Assembly (NCBI GenBank): GCA_026075535.2
Contig: AP026538.1
Coordinates: forward strand, 15,632,337 to 15,696,336
Length of the DNA: 64,000 nucleotides
Source: Tricholoma matsutake
Lineage: Eukaryota; Basidiomycota; Agaricomycetes; Agaricales; Tricholomataceae
Direction of reading: 5' to 3'
Below the pieces are notes generated by a model. That model was given only the letters and a program-made list of their open reading frames with translations, was not told the origin of the DNA and ran no database searches. Below are positions 21,670-34,149 of this stretch, piece by piece (positions within the stretch are counted from its first letter, which is position 1; each line of letters starts with the position of its first letter). Both the position numbers and the translations under genes were made by a program.

Positions 21670-23894
21670 CAATGACTATCAAACAGAAGCATTCATTGTG
21701 ACAAACAGGCTGGACCAAGGAGATCCCTTCTCAGGAATATGTTACCTAATTTACAATGCTGACCTACTAAAAATTCCAATTATCAGAACAGGTGAATGGA
21801 TATTACTCTTTGTGGATGACACCGTGATCATCGTCATAGGTAAGGATTTCTTTGAAACCCATGAGAAGTTACGGAACATCATGAACCGAGCTGGGGGAAT
21901 ATTTGAATGGGCCAAGGACCACAACTGCGAGTTCGGCATCGAGAAGTTCCAACTCCTGGACATCACACAGAGACTCACCCCACACCCACTGAACCCCAAG
22001 AGGAGAATACCAACCCCGAGACAAACCCTAATACTAGGAAACCAACACATACCCTCACAAGAAACGGCAAAATTCCTGGGTGTCATAGTGGACAACAAAT
22101 TGAATTGGAAAGGGCAATGTGCAGCAGTGATCGCAAAGGGACAAGACTGGCTAATACAGTTTGGATGGCTAACTTGAGCATCTTGAGGGATCAATGCAAA
22201 ATATATATGGCAACTATACCTCTCCATTGCAGTACCATGAATGTTATATGCAGCTGACATATTTCTCACACCACAACAGAACATAGGGAAAGCAACAAAA
22301 GACGGATGCATGAAACAAGCCACAATAACCAAGCTAGCATCAGTACAGAGGCGTGCAGCACTTATGATCACAGGGGCGATGAAAACTACTGCAACCAATG
22401 TTGCGGAAGTCATGGTGAATCTTATACCATTCAGCTTACTAGTTGACAAGTACCGTCAATGAGCAGCCATCAGACTCGCAACTCTACCCCCAACACACCC
22501 CCTCCACAAACTGGTCATAAATGCAGCGAAAAGACTAGTGAAACACCACCCGACTCTGCTACACGACCTCATGCATAGATACAAGATCCAACCACAAAAC
22601 ATGGAAACCATCAAGGCTGTACGATTTGACATGAGATGGACACCAAAGGTAGCAATCAAGATCGCAAACAACAAAGATGAAGCGATCACGAATGTAAACC
22701 AAGACAGCCCGGACATCAAAGTTTTCATGGATGGCTCGGGGATGAAAGGTAAGATAGGTGCAGTGGCAGTCTTATACAGATATGGGAGGGCAAGAACAGA
22801 GCTGTGATATAAACTAGGCATGCAATGACAACACACAGTATATGAAGGAGAAGGAGTGGGTGCACTATTATGTACCAAGCTAATCTCCAACGAGTGGGGT
22901 ATATGGTCAGCCATACTATACATTGACAATCAAGCCTCTATCCTAGCCATGCAACTGACGAAACCCACTGCAGGTCACTACATCTTCGATGCTTTTCATG
23001 AAGAAATTGAAACCCTGAAGAAAAGACACAACATACATGTCACAGTCCAATGGGTACCAGGCCATAAGGGAGTGGAGGGTAACGAATGAGCTGATGAACA
23101 GGCAAAGAAAGCGATAACGGAAGGAAGCAGTGACAAACGACAGTTACCAAGGCTCCTCAGGAAAACACTACCACACAGCAGATCTGCAGTGAAGTGGGCC
23201 TTCAGGGAAACACTGAAGCACAACGCACAGAAAGTATGGCAAAAGTCACCATGTTACACCAGAATGAAGAAGACCAATCCTATGACGCCCTCAAACAAGT
23301 ATCTCAAGTTAATCATGAACCTGCCATGGAAACTGGCAAGCATACTCTCGCAGTTAAGAACAGGCCACACACCCCTAGCTAAGCATTTACACTGCATTGG
23401 GAAAGTAGACTCACCAATTTGTCCAGAATGCCAACAAGGCAAGGAAACATTACAACACTTTATGTTGCACTGCACAGCACACCAAGAAGCCAGACAAATC
23501 TTATGCAACAGCACAGGTGGCAGAAATATTGACATCACGAAACTCCTTACAACGCCCAACACCTTTCCAGCACTTTTCAAATATGTCGCTGCAACCGGAT
23601 GATTCCACAGCACTTTTGGAGACTTACCAACACTTAACGAAGAACAGCAGGAGAGAGGAGACAGGAGGTGGAGCTGAAAGATGCAGCATCAACACTTTAT
23701 CTTACTCACTGGCTCATAACCACTTAATTCAGTGCCATGGGTGCTTCGAGGGCCACTAGTTGGTTTCTCAAAGCAGATGACGAAGGAAGCTCACAGGGAA
23801 AGAACTGGATGGAATTGCATTCACATATATATTTAATCTCTTACATATGGCTCACCACAACGGAGACTAAATGGGATTCAAAAATAAAAAATAA
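21670..23894 (+). mobile_element. 5'-truncated LINE inserted in G2
   Basis: 2225 bp flanked by a perfect 13-bp duplication AAAACCAGACCTT (21657-21669 and 23895-23907), with an A-rich 3' end (AAAAATAAAAAATA) in place of a poly(A) tail. The 5' edge falls in the middle of the RT domain, as is typical of abortive target-primed reverse transcription. It has the same orientation as G2. Confidence 0.9.
21671..23602 (+). pseudogene. LINE reverse transcriptase C-terminal part with RNase H
   Basis: A single frame encodes the RT palm from NGLDQGDPFSG-like sequence (21695-21740) through the catalytic FVDD (21812-21823; ILLFVDDTVIIVIGK) and thumb (ETAKFLGVIVDNKLNWKGQC, 22060-22119). An RNase H domain follows: FMDGSG (22724-22741), a YEGEGVGAL helix, LYIDNQASI (22916-22942) and WVPGHKGVEGNE (23051-23086). 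The end is a zinc-knuckle-like CPECQQGKETLQHFMLHC (23420-23473). This layout is that of I/Tad-type fungal LINEs. The endonuclease is missing through 5' truncation. TGA codons at 22175, 22238, 22460, 22805, 22826, 23087 and 23600 all fall at expected Arg positions, without frameshifts. Confidence 0.85.
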
Positions 23895-26849
23895 AAAACC
23901 AGACCTTACAAAACTAACAGCCATCATAGATTGGAAATGACCAACAGACCTACAAAACCTAGCTGCATTCACAGGACTAACAGGCTACTTTAGGTCACTG
24001 ATCAAAGGATATGCAGCACTAGCCCAACCTCTCACAGACTTGGCCAGAAGTCTCGACCTTCCCAAAAGAAAGGGAAAGGCTGCTTACCAACATGCCATGA
24101 AGGGACACTCACTGATTGGCCTATGGAAAAAGGAACATGAGAAGGCCTTCCTGGGTCTTAAAATCACCTTAACCAACAAACCAGTATTGAAAGGACCAAA
24201 GTTTGATGGCACGCCTTTCATTGTCACCACAGATGGTTGTAAGTATGGGTTTGCAGGCATGCTCTCACAACAACATGCCACAGTTGTGCCCAATGGTAAA
24301 GAGGTCACACACATACACCCAGTCACATTTAGCAGCAAATGAACATCCAAATCAGAGGAGAAGTACAAGCCATATTTACTAGAATTTGCTGCACTGAAAT
24401 TCTCCTTAGACAAATTCTCTGACCTTATATGGGGATACCCCGTTGAGTTGGAGACTGACTGCCAGGCACTCAGGGACCACTTGCTGAACGACAAGCTCAA
24501 CTCCACCCATGCTCGATGGAGGGAGGGAGTACTAGCCCACCAAATCATAGATGTATGGCACAGACCAGGGCACCTGAACCCAGTTGCAGATGGCATCAGT
24601 AGGAAGTATGTGAACCTGCCCACAGAACAGAATGATGGCCATGAATGGACAGTAAGTGAAGACTGGGAAGCATGAACAGGCATTCAAAATGACATATTCC
24701 AAATTGAGTCACTGCCTACCTATGATGCCCTTAGGAACTGATTTGCTAATGAAAAAATATTCCTTAATGTTATAGAAGCACTGGCTGAACTAGAGCACAG
24801 AAAAAGTATCAGGGAACAGAAGAAAGCCAAGCACCAAGCAGAAGGGTACATGATCCAAGAGAGCAAATTATGGAAGATAGGTGACACCAAATCCACATGA
24901 GCAAAACCATGGGTAGAGTGTGTACCACAATCAGAGGCAGTCATACTTGCATGGGAGATACACCGGAATCATGGGCATTTCCACAGGGACAATGTAAAAA
25001 TTGCACTAATGGACAGGATAGCTAGCCTGCACCTTGACCAATCAATCACCAAAGCAATCATGGACTGTGGTAAGTGCAAAGGACATGGCACAAAACACTT
25101 ACATTCACTACTAGAACCCATAACATGACGCCACCCATTTGAACTCCTTGTGGGAGATACCCTGTCTATGCCAAAAGGAAAAGGGGGCTTTCCAAAAATT
25201 GGACTATATGCAGACGTCTACTCACAGCACATATGGGCAGACAAATTCAAAACATCCACGACAGCAGCCACCACTTGCAAAACATTCAACAATATCTGCA
25301 CTGCATTCACAGCACCCGAGGCCTTCATGGTCGATGGAGGTCGCAAATTTGACAATGACGCTGTCTGTAAAGCATGTGCCACACATAATGTGGAGTTATG
25401 AGTGGTCCCTGGATATTCCCCGGGGATCAATGGCCTGATAGAAGGAATGAATGTGAAACTGTTGGGGAGGTTGAAGAGACTGTGCTCACCAGACCTTGGG
25501 GAGGATGAATATGATGTGATGGATGTACCAGCTTCATGGCCTGACCACCTCAAGGATGCCATCGAATTTATAAACAATGGCATCCTCCCAAACCTCAAGT
25601 TCTCACCCAATGAACTCCTCCTGGGCATTGTGATTAACATGAAATGTACACCAATAGATCAAACAGAGGAAGAAGTATCAACAGATGAGGTCAAGATTCA
25701 GATGGCATATGTAGAGCAACAGCGATTAGATGGGTATGCACACATATCTTCTCATGCTCACAGATGGAAGGTGGCGTTCGACAGGAAGGTTTCATCCCAG
25801 GCACCAAAAGAGGTTATATTCAAAGCAGGACAGCTTGTACAAGTCTACAGAAGTGACCTCGACTTCACATTCAAGGTGGAACAGAAGATGGAACCAAAGT
25901 GGTCAGCACCACACTGGGTAACAAGCAGAGATCACAATTCCTATAAGTTGGAAACACTGGAAGGACTACCCATTGGCAACAGGTTCTCTTCATGATGACT
26001 CTGCAGGTTCATCCCTCGCAATGGCACAGCACTACATGAAGCTCAAATAGCCATTGAGAAACTATGGACCGACCAGGAAGCCAAAGAAGATATTGTGCAG
26101 GAGGAAGTAAGGAGGACAGTGATTGATGAAGATGGTGACATGGAATGGGAGGAGATAGAACATGAAGCAGACGAAGAACCAATATCATCAGACCCCTGAG
26201 TTGAGACACTAATCAACCCTGGCTGTTGACCAACATCAGCTATATTCAGGCCCCGACTTTGTATATACCAGAGCTGAGTCCCAATTTTATCTTCTATTCC
26301 CACTTTCAACATTCTACAAGCCAATGATTTCTGACACATCTAACATGAACGCTGCTTCCCAAGCAGGGTTCTGGGCATGTACTTCAGTCCTGCTCCTTGG
26401 GTGGGTTATGATAGTCATCAGTGCTGTGACCATGTGGGTTTCACAGGCCCATCAATCGTCATTATCAGCCTTTCACAGCACCAAACAACCTAGCTTCATT
26501 GATCTGGAGTTGGTCAGAATACATCACTGAGCATCCCCAACACCAACCATCCAGTTCCCACCTAGTGCCTACTTGAGGCCAAACAACACAATTCCTGACC
26601 TTGACAACTCTCGATCACCACCACTCGAAATTGAACCACCACACCAAACAAGGTTTTAGAGCGATACCAGTGACCCTAAACAACATTTCTGTGTCAGGCC
26701 TTAGGGGGAGCGATTGTCATGGACATGCCTCCTGAGGTACATGGGCCAAGGCAAGGGTAAGGCATCGGCGCCTTGTACATACACATTCCTCTCTCCCTTC
26801 TCTGAGTTGAGATTGCAACAAGGGCATTGCTACTTGGAAGGGGGGCACA

Positions 26850-27089
26850 TGTAACCATGGCAGCAAAGCCCACAGTGGAGTCCATAGCAGAGTCCACAGC
26901 CAGAGTCCGGCATTTCCCTTAGTGGTCATGTTGCCTTGTAGATAGACACGTGTGTGTGTAGATAAAGAACATCTTTTGCTTGTCCACATCTCCATCGCCT
27001 CATGTCTAGTAGTAGACACGAGCCTTCCTTGGTGCATCCGTCTAGTAGTAGATGCATCCGCATTCAGGTGGTCAGACCAGCCATCTCCA
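26850..27089 (+). repeat. 3' LTR of G2
   Basis: 240 bp, TGTAAC to CTCCA, preceded by the polypurine tract GGAAGGGGGG. Followed by GCAT, the repeat of the bases before the 5' LTR. Confidence 0.9.
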
Positions 27090-27093
27090 GCAT

Positions 27094-29446
27094 CGCTGTC
27101 GCTTGCTATTTGGGATGGACTCCATCTGTCCGGGGAGCACGCACTTGCGACCGATAGAAGATGTGGAAGTTGACTTGGTGGTGGTGCCGGTTGTTGTTAC
27201 ACCATCTTTTTTGGTGCTTTCAACACCATCTTCTCCTTTGATCTCATCTTGCAATGTGCGCTTAGGACCAAGTGCCATGCAAGAAGCATCAACGACAGCT
27301 GTGTGCTCTTCAAAAATGCGCTGCCAAGTCTCGAGTGCAGTCTCTGGATCTACAGAACTTAGCATTGTGCCAATGTCTTTTGGAATCATCTGTGCGATTT
27401 CAGATTGGTATCCATGGAACTCTCTGAGTGCCTCTGATGCTTTATCCTGTTTGATTTGGCTCCAAATTTCAACAGCGTCAACAGATTGAGCATTTTTAAC
27501 CGCCAGCCTTCTTAGCGAGTATCTTCAGACTCTCTGCAGCAAATCTTTTTTTGGTCGAATGGTCTTAATATCAGCAGACCGTCAAGAGAACGCGTGCAAG
27601 ATGCCATCACATATGGAGCCTCAGTCCCTCTGCAAGACTGCAAGTTGATGATCACATTGTTCAATGTCTGTCCTTGAGCTTGATGGGCAGTCATCGCAAA
27701 TGCTGGCAAAATTGGGACCTGCGTTCGTTGGATGTGACATTTCTTTTTTGAGTATGGATGTTGAAATGTGATGTCTGTAGCATCAGGCAATATCAGTAGA
27801 TCATGCAGAGGTAAATTCCCAAGCAGTTCTTCACTGCTGTCGCTGATGTGAACAATGACAGATAACAAATGGTGGTAGCCATGTTTGTCTGTATGGTAGC
27901 ATATATGAGACATGGTACCTTGACTTCCATTTACAACTCCACCTTCCACATCAAAATTTTGCAAAATGAGAACAGGCATGCCCAATACGAGAGGAATCCA
28001 ACCAAGGTGCTGTTGAGTTTGTCCAGATGGCAAATGACTCAAGTAATCTCTCAAGTTTCTATCAGTGACTGGTTTTTGTTGACATTTATCTTTGGCATAG
28101 TACCACTGTAATTGTTGTCCAGTTTCTTTTGCAAATGCAGAAGCTGCTCGCCCATTGATTGCATCCTTCGTGGCATTGTCATACACAATAACTGGTGCAT
28201 GCCGCCATGGCTCACTGTTGAAATCAAGGTTCATGCTAGGTCTCATGATACGGCTGCTCAATAAATTATAGTCATATGCAGTGCATCGCTCCTCTCACAA
28301 ATGCATCAACAACTCAAGAAATTCTTTATTCTGTGGTCCAATTTGTCATTGCGGATGATGGAGAATGATCACTGTCGATATCGTGAGCCACAACAATTTG
28401 CCGAACACAATCTTCTGTTGTTGTGCAGTAGCAGCTCACTGATGTGTGTTAATATGTGAATATAGGTGAACCTCTCGCACTGGTGGAAACTGTGAAAAAT
28501 CACCTGCAAAGATGATGTTTATGCCTCCAAATGCCCGAGTATCGCCTTTGGCCAGACTGAGGGCTTCACTAATTCGACAAAGAAACTGACAGCTAATCAT
28601 CAAGACCTCGTCAATGAACAAGTAGTCAACTCCCTCCCACATTGCCACAAGATCACAATGAGATTTGGAGTTTATGTTGGTGTTCTTCTTCGCATTCAAA
28701 CAGAGTAAAGAGTGCAATGTCATCCAAGAGATGTGCCACACTGCAATGCCAATGTAAGAAGCTATTTGAAATCTTTTTGCTTGACCTCTTTGCTGGAAAA
28801 AATCTTTTATAGTGTTGATGACTGTCGTCTTTCCAGTGCCAGCTGGACCTGAGATGAACATTTTCAGTAGATCATCATGTTGATTTAAACTGTGTTCTGT
28901 GATAATTTTAAATGCTTGCTGTTGCTCCAGGTTCAACGTCCACTTCAGTGCTAGTTGCTCAATGTCCACAGTCAATGCAGGAGAGCAGCTATTTGACTGC
29001 AGTTCAATTGATGGCATCAATGATTCCAAAGGCTGCAAGCTCATAGTTGCTTGATATTCATCTCCATTACCAACATCCATTGATGGGGCAGTCTGTTCAA
29101 TATGAGAAGGTTCATAGATTGCAGTTTTCTGCTTCCATCTTTCATGGTGAAGATTATACTCTGCTTTCCAAATGCTCTCAACGTCTTCATAATCATGCTC
29201 AACTTGTTCTATGGGTCATGAAGTTGGTGGCAAAGTTGTATAACAAGGGTCCGACGATTTTACACTGAAGAGTCTGGCTTGTTCTGCATGCTCTATGCAG
29301 TCAAGGGAGTTTGCATTCATGTTATTCTTTCTTTGTGAGTAACAGTCGTCGATTGATTGCAAATGCTGCAGGATTTTGATATCATCAACATCTTCAATAG
29401 AATCTTCAACAACAGCCAGCTCCCCTCCAACAATTTCTGGTGCCAA
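27094..29446 (-). pseudogene. Helitron A, Pif1-like helicase domain
   Basis: Minus-strand reading gives a linker (VGGELAVVEDSIEDVDDIKI), then a superfamily 1 helicase: Walker A GPAGTGKTTVINTIKDFF (about 28795-28850), Walker B VDYLFIDEVLMIS (about 28590-28630), FGGINIIFAGDFSQFPPV (about 28480-28530), and, after a break near 28270-28430, a C-terminal lobe with AFMTAHQAQGQT-like sequence (AFAMTAHQAQGQTLNNVIIN, about 27640-27700). Beyond the helicase a tail runs on (RRLAVKNAQSVDAVEIWSQI ... PETALETWQRIFEEHTAVVD) to 27094, with one frame change near 27520. G2 interrupts the tail at KRQRC; joined across the GCAT duplication the next codons are His, Lys, stop. The helicase unwinds DNA during rolling-circle transposition. 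Confidence 0.8.
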
Positions 29447-32400
29447 TGCAACATGATGTCTTCGTTCTCAAAAATGATCATCGCAGCGGTCTTTGCACTC
29501 GTGCAAAAGTTGCATGTTATTCATAATGGATTGAACAGAATGTGCCCATTTTGAAATTGTTAAATGCTGCCATCCACGATTCTGTCACCATTCGCAAATC
29601 GAATGCACTTTGCCATGGCTTGAACAAAATTAGCATCAATCGACAATATCTCATGTAGGTTTCTTCTCGGTCTTGTCTTGGAACAGAGCCTATTAAAACA
29701 GGAATATGCTGCAGATCTGGATGAACAATTCTCTAAGTGTGAGTGTTACATTGGTCATGAGGAGCAATAAGTCCATAACTCGGTCTGTTCTTGGTTGAAT
29801 AACCTAGGATCACATTGATATCAATTACATTCGAAGTTTCCGGATCTTCTTGAGGACTCCGGTGGGCCATTTTGATTTTTTCAGTCTGTGCACAGAAATC
29901 CCATAAGCACAAATTGTCCAGTTCTCGAGCTCGGTGTTTGTAATCTGTGAGTTGTGATTGACGTGCCACAAATTGATCATCGGTATCTACAGAGATTGTG
30001 ACTTCATCATGATTCACAATGTCATCTTCTGCTAGAAGATGTTCATCTGAGAACTCACTAGTGACAAAAATCCAGAAGGTTCTTTGGATCCATTATCTAC
30101 ATCCTCATCTTGGTCATCCGCCATCTTCAACTCTGTTTGAAATTCACTGTCCACTGATTTCTGATTGTAACATTCTGGACTTGGATCTTTGCTTTCAATG
30201 CTGGCTTCAAATGTTGTCCAAACAAGCTGTTGAATTGATGACTGGTGAAATGGTCTTCGAAATCAAGTAGGTAAGACATGACTTGTTGTGATGATAGTTC
30301 TTGATGAGAAATCATCATGTGTGCACATTTTTGTAGCAAGTATTTAGCTCAGACTGTAGGTTCATCATCCAAAGGATTGTACTCTCCTAATTTCTGAACT
30401 GCCAACTCTAGTGCTGCATATGCAACATGTGCTTTCAGTTGAGCCTTCAAAATATAATCTGTAATATAATATAAGATTGCTTTTGCAGATTCCCCTGATC
30501 CAATAAACTTAAGATCCATATTACAACGCATTGCACTTAGGATTGTCGCATTGAAATGATTCACCATTCCATCCAGGCATTTGAAATTTATCTCACCTGT
30601 CTCTGGATCCACTATACTTTGTGGCTGATAGCGGCTTTCATCAAGGTTGAATTGACATTCTTTCTTGTCTGTATCTTTGCAGTATTTATAGCATGTTGCT
30701 CAATGACTGTGGCGCTGACACTGTTCTGCCAAATAGTGAAGATCTTTTTGATACTCTGTCGATGAAGGTTGGGTTCGGCATCCTTGATTGGTTCCTCTGA
30801 TAGAACAAGGATGGTAGATAGAGGATGCTATGGATAGCAAAGGATCGGGGTCATCAGGTACACATGTAGAGATTGAATCCTCCATAAAGTTTAATAGCCA
30901 AAATTTGAAACTATCATCTTCAAGGACACGGTGTTTAACTTCATCTGGATGAAGTCCTCCCTCCAGCCATATCAAAATGTGACAGCATAAAGAGCCTCTC
31001 CCTTGAGCTTCAACACAACCATAATAACTTTGTACTGTGCCTAGGGCACCTCCCTCCAAATCTTTGTCATGCAGATCATAGCCGAGCACTGTCTTAATAA
31101 AAGCTTTCATGTATACATTGAAAAACTTTGCTGCGACGGCTGGATTTTGAGCAACAAGAAGGGCTTGATCCCAATAATTAGGCACTTGTTCTGGCAGTAA
31201 GTGATCGACATCGATATCTGAACCTGCTAAAAATTTAACTAGGGGATTGTGGACATCAGCCAGATTTATGGTTATGAAAAATGTTGGCATTCCAAACTGT
31301 GTGATCATTGACCGAATTTGATTGTGCATTTCCATCCAAGCAGAAGAAGATCCAGGGACATGTTTGTTAATCATGCGCACTTCCTGCATTATCTTCAGTA
31401 CTTGGTGCTCTTTGTCATCATAAGCTGTTGTTAAATCTCCTCTGATCACTCTTTCTGAAACTCAATGAATGGTGTCAGGTGAAATTAAATTGAATGAGTT
31501 TGCCATCGAATGAAAGTTCCTGCGCTTGGTTTTCAAACTGCAATGAAGTAAGAGAGATCTTCTCTGCAAAATATTGAATGCTGTGAACAGGAACAAAGGA
31601 TGTTCTTGGAATCTGCAATCTGCAAGCTCCAACAAGTGTTTGACATGTCATTTGAAAGATATTTGTTCTTTACGAGCAGGGTCCTCAAATCCTCCAATTC
31701 CAAATAGAAATAAGGTCAGATATATTTTAGGGAATAATTGGGGATTCATGAATTTGTTTTCAGGACTCATACCATTAGGAAGCTTGAGATAACTTCCTTT
31801 TTTCTTTTGCACATGCCTTAATGCTGCTGCTTTTAATTCATTCGAAGATGCGTGACCTTCAACATCACTGAAAACTAATTTTTGAAATGCAATTTCAGCA
31901 TCTGCAGGAACAGGTTGTGGATGAACATCAGATGTACTAGAAGAGCTGATGTCGTATTGTGATGTCAGCAGATCTCCATCCTCACTAGGCAGCACATGTG
32001 CAATATGAAATGGCAACAGGTCATTGGTAAGCAAAGTGTTCAAGACATTGTAATTAATTTCATTACCATGATACAGCAGATTATGGGTTTTTAACCATAC
32101 CAGCGCTTGGCGAACCTTATGACCACATACTGCCAATGGTTTTGCTTTATCATGAAGCCATTCGTGAGACGGCAGCTTAGAACCAACAAAAATGACACAA
32201 ATTGGAGATGTGATTTCTTCTATGGAAGGTGGCAATATGGTTGCAACTTGCTGAGGCTCTTGAGGATAGATAATAATATTGCCATGAAACCCTCATTGAA
32301 CATGAGGCGAAGTGAGATCAGAATGATCTTGCTCACTTAATTGCACTATCCAACACTTTGACCGGCATAGTGTGATCATAGATTCTTCAATTGGTGTCAA

Positions 32401-32487
32401 ATCATTTAATTCAGGTGGTAGTGGTCCAATGAATGTTTGATTTGCCAAAGCAAGCACAGGAATCTTCTCCTTTTTGATTGATTTCAA
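29447..32487 (-). pseudogene. Helitron A, Rep (HUH nuclease) region
   Basis: The minus strand encodes the Helitron-like N-terminal and Rep domains: PVLALANQTFIGPLPPELND (near 32420), a HEWLHDKAKPLAVCGHKVRQ region, FFITINLADVHNPLVKFLAG (about 31200-31275), NPAVAAKFFNVYMKAFIKTV (about 31095-31155), then YYGCVEAQGRGSLCCHILIW (about 30960-31020) and the two-tyrosine motif YYITDYILK (about 30450-30478). In active Reps the metal-binding box is H-x-H; here it reads C-C-H, so the first His is lost. Both catalytic tyrosines remain. TGA codons at about 31645 (SFK*HVKH), 31461 and 32299 replace probable Arg. Rep nicks and rejoins the DNA ends. Confidence 0.8.
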
Positions 32488-34094
32488 ACAAGAGAAACAA
32501 AATTAAGTTTATATTGATTATCTCCTAGCTCCCAAACACTTGATGGCTCAAGAACTACATTTTGCAATATTCCTGTGGTATAGGGAGATAGAGGTGGACA
32601 CAGTGTATTCAACTGATCTGTATCATCAATGGTGGAACATTGAAGACAATCCAAGTTTAGCGATTTTGCTGACTTCCATTCACAGTCCAATTCAGACCAA
32701 GATTCAGCACAGCATGCACATGTAAGTTCTCGAAGAGCTTCACTACTGGTTTCTAGATGGAACCATTGGAGTATTTTTTTTTTCAAACTATCAGAGATCA
32801 CCTGTGGCCAATTCTGTCGAGTTTCAGCTAGTTTGGGGTTTGGCGGTGAGAATACACATGCCTGCTGCTGCACCAGAGAAGATTTACCTTTCCGAAGCTG
32901 ATCAATATATTTCCTGAGAGTCCGGCACAAAACATTAAACGATGAATTACTATCATGTTCTATGTTATGCAACAGAAGCAACCTACACAAAGGTCGCCAT
33001 TGTATGTTCTTGCTCAACTGTGACAACAGGAAAACATGCATCTGATTGGTAGTATCTGAATTGTTGTCAGGCATTTCAGAGAACTCATTTGGACATTGCG
33101 CCCACAATTTAGTGCACACTGGAGGCAAAATGGCTTGAAATTGAGAGCATGCACCCTCTGTGTGTTGGAGCAGACTATATACGCTGCACAGGGGAAGAGA
33201 CAACATGTTCCTTACAACCTACCTGGGGTTTAGTTAGACTTACAGCTAGGGTTAGCAGAGGTAAGAACACTGTATTCCTACTATGGTACAGGTTCTCCTT
33301 ATATACATAATAATAAGGATGTCACATGACTCAGGAATGTGTTTACCACATGTATGCACAGTAAGCGCAGTAACATGTGTATGCTGCATGTATTGCCTCA
33401 TGTATGCAGCATGTATCTCAGGGTTTAATTTCAACACTGTGATGTGTAGGATGATAGAATTCCGAATGTCGTTCAACATACCCAAAGGAGATAAACCATG
33501 ACCAGCAGCCATAGTGAGCGCTTCGGCCTTGCTCAGGTTCTCAAACTTTTGTAGGGAATTCTGTATATTTGGATAAGAAGCTCGCTGAAGGGAATTATGG
33601 TGAGCTTGCATCCAACGTAACAATTGTTGATGCTCAAGAACATGTAATTCCGATCGATAGCCCAGACCATTGCCAAGAATGCGAAGGATACTCAGAGGAG
33701 CATTCAACATATGACGTGAAATAGTTAACCCAAGATTAGAAACAGTGTTGCGCATCACAACGGATTGACAACCAACGTTGGATTGATAAACACAGAGACC
33801 ATTCACAAGATGGTGAACAAGTCCCACAACGGAATACTGGCGATGATCAGAATTCACGGGAATCCCATGATTTCGAAGCATCGTCTCCAGTTCGACTGAG
33901 TGTAAATCATGGTAGAGAACAGAATTAGGATTTAACAATGTTTCATAAATTATTGGGAGATTTTCGGAGTTGGACATCGAACTCTGAGAAACAACGGAAG
34001 CGGAATGATCAACGAACATTGGAACATCTTCATCGAGATATTCCGATGGCGAGTTCTCAACGACGGCATCTGAAAAATGTGAAATGGCGGACAA
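32484..34094 (-). pseudogene. Helitron A, N-terminal region of the Rep-helicase protein
   Basis: Two consecutive minus-strand open frames. The first starts with ATG at 34094 (MSAISHFSDAVVENSPSEYL) and has a helix-rich core (ELETMLRNHGIPVNSDHRQY ... ILGNGLGYRSELHVLEHQQL ... LQKFENLSKAEALTMAAGHG). The second (33206-32484) contains WFHLETSSEALRELTCACCA with a CxxC pair and ends before the PVLALAN block of the Rep region. Together they form the long N-terminal extension common to fungal Helitron proteins. An intron or frame break lies near 33210-33430. The frame does not show CpG decay as heavily as G2. Confidence 0.6.
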
Positions 34095-34149
34095 GAAACA
34101 AGATGTGATTCAGCCCGCCTGTATCTCTCTTCCGTGCTTCACATGCGGA

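Larger units (their letters stand above)
19339..26199 (+). pseudogene. G2 pol (protease, RT, RNase H, integrase), split by a LINE
   Basis: One frame, offset -1 from gag, holds all of Pol on both sides of the LINE. Protease: STFNDGTMASAVD (19642-19680), where relatives have DDG; the first Asp is Asn. A charged linker with a repeated motif (GDCCASPSRQVS and GDHGASPSRQVF) lies at 20040-20240. RT: WRVCQYFTELNKVTKVPLMP (21180-21240), MPFGLTGAP and the intact catalytic FVDDGG (21487-21504). RNase H: IVTTDGCKYGFAGML (24220-24265), ETDCQALRDHLL and WHRPGHLNPVADGISRK (24556-24606). Integrase: zinc module (HRNHGH..CGKCKGH), GLYADVYS, MVDGGRKFDND, and E in NGLIEGMN (25429-25452). Stops are TGA at 19759, 19792, 20446, 20455, 21373, 21544, 23938, 24340, 24673, 24739, 24898, 25126, 25399, 25993, 25996 and perhaps 26197. 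Confidence 0.85.
17427..27089 (+). mobile_element. Ty3/Gypsy retrotransposon G2, complete with both LTRs
   Basis: Two 240-bp LTRs (17427-17666 and 26850-27089) begin TGTAAC and end CTCCA. The 4-bp sequence GCAT flanks the element (17423-17426 and 27090-27093). Between them run gag, protease, reverse transcriptase, RNase H and integrase, all forward. A polypurine tract GGAAGGGGGG (26836-26845) precedes the 3' LTR. The element sits in the 3' end of the minus-strand Helitron helicase gene, and a LINE has inserted into its own pol. No chromodomain is evident. About 17 TGA stops in pol and gag make it inactive. Confidence 0.9.

Noticed and set aside
21751..22449. 232-residue minus-strand open frame
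   Set aside because: Antisense shadow of the LINE reverse transcriptase.
26717..26849. Alternative 3' LTR start at TGTCATGGAC (26717) for G2
   Set aside because: The motif is typical of LTR starts and follows GGGGGAG, but the 5' copy lacks this stretch and the GCAT duplication fits only the TGTAAC start.
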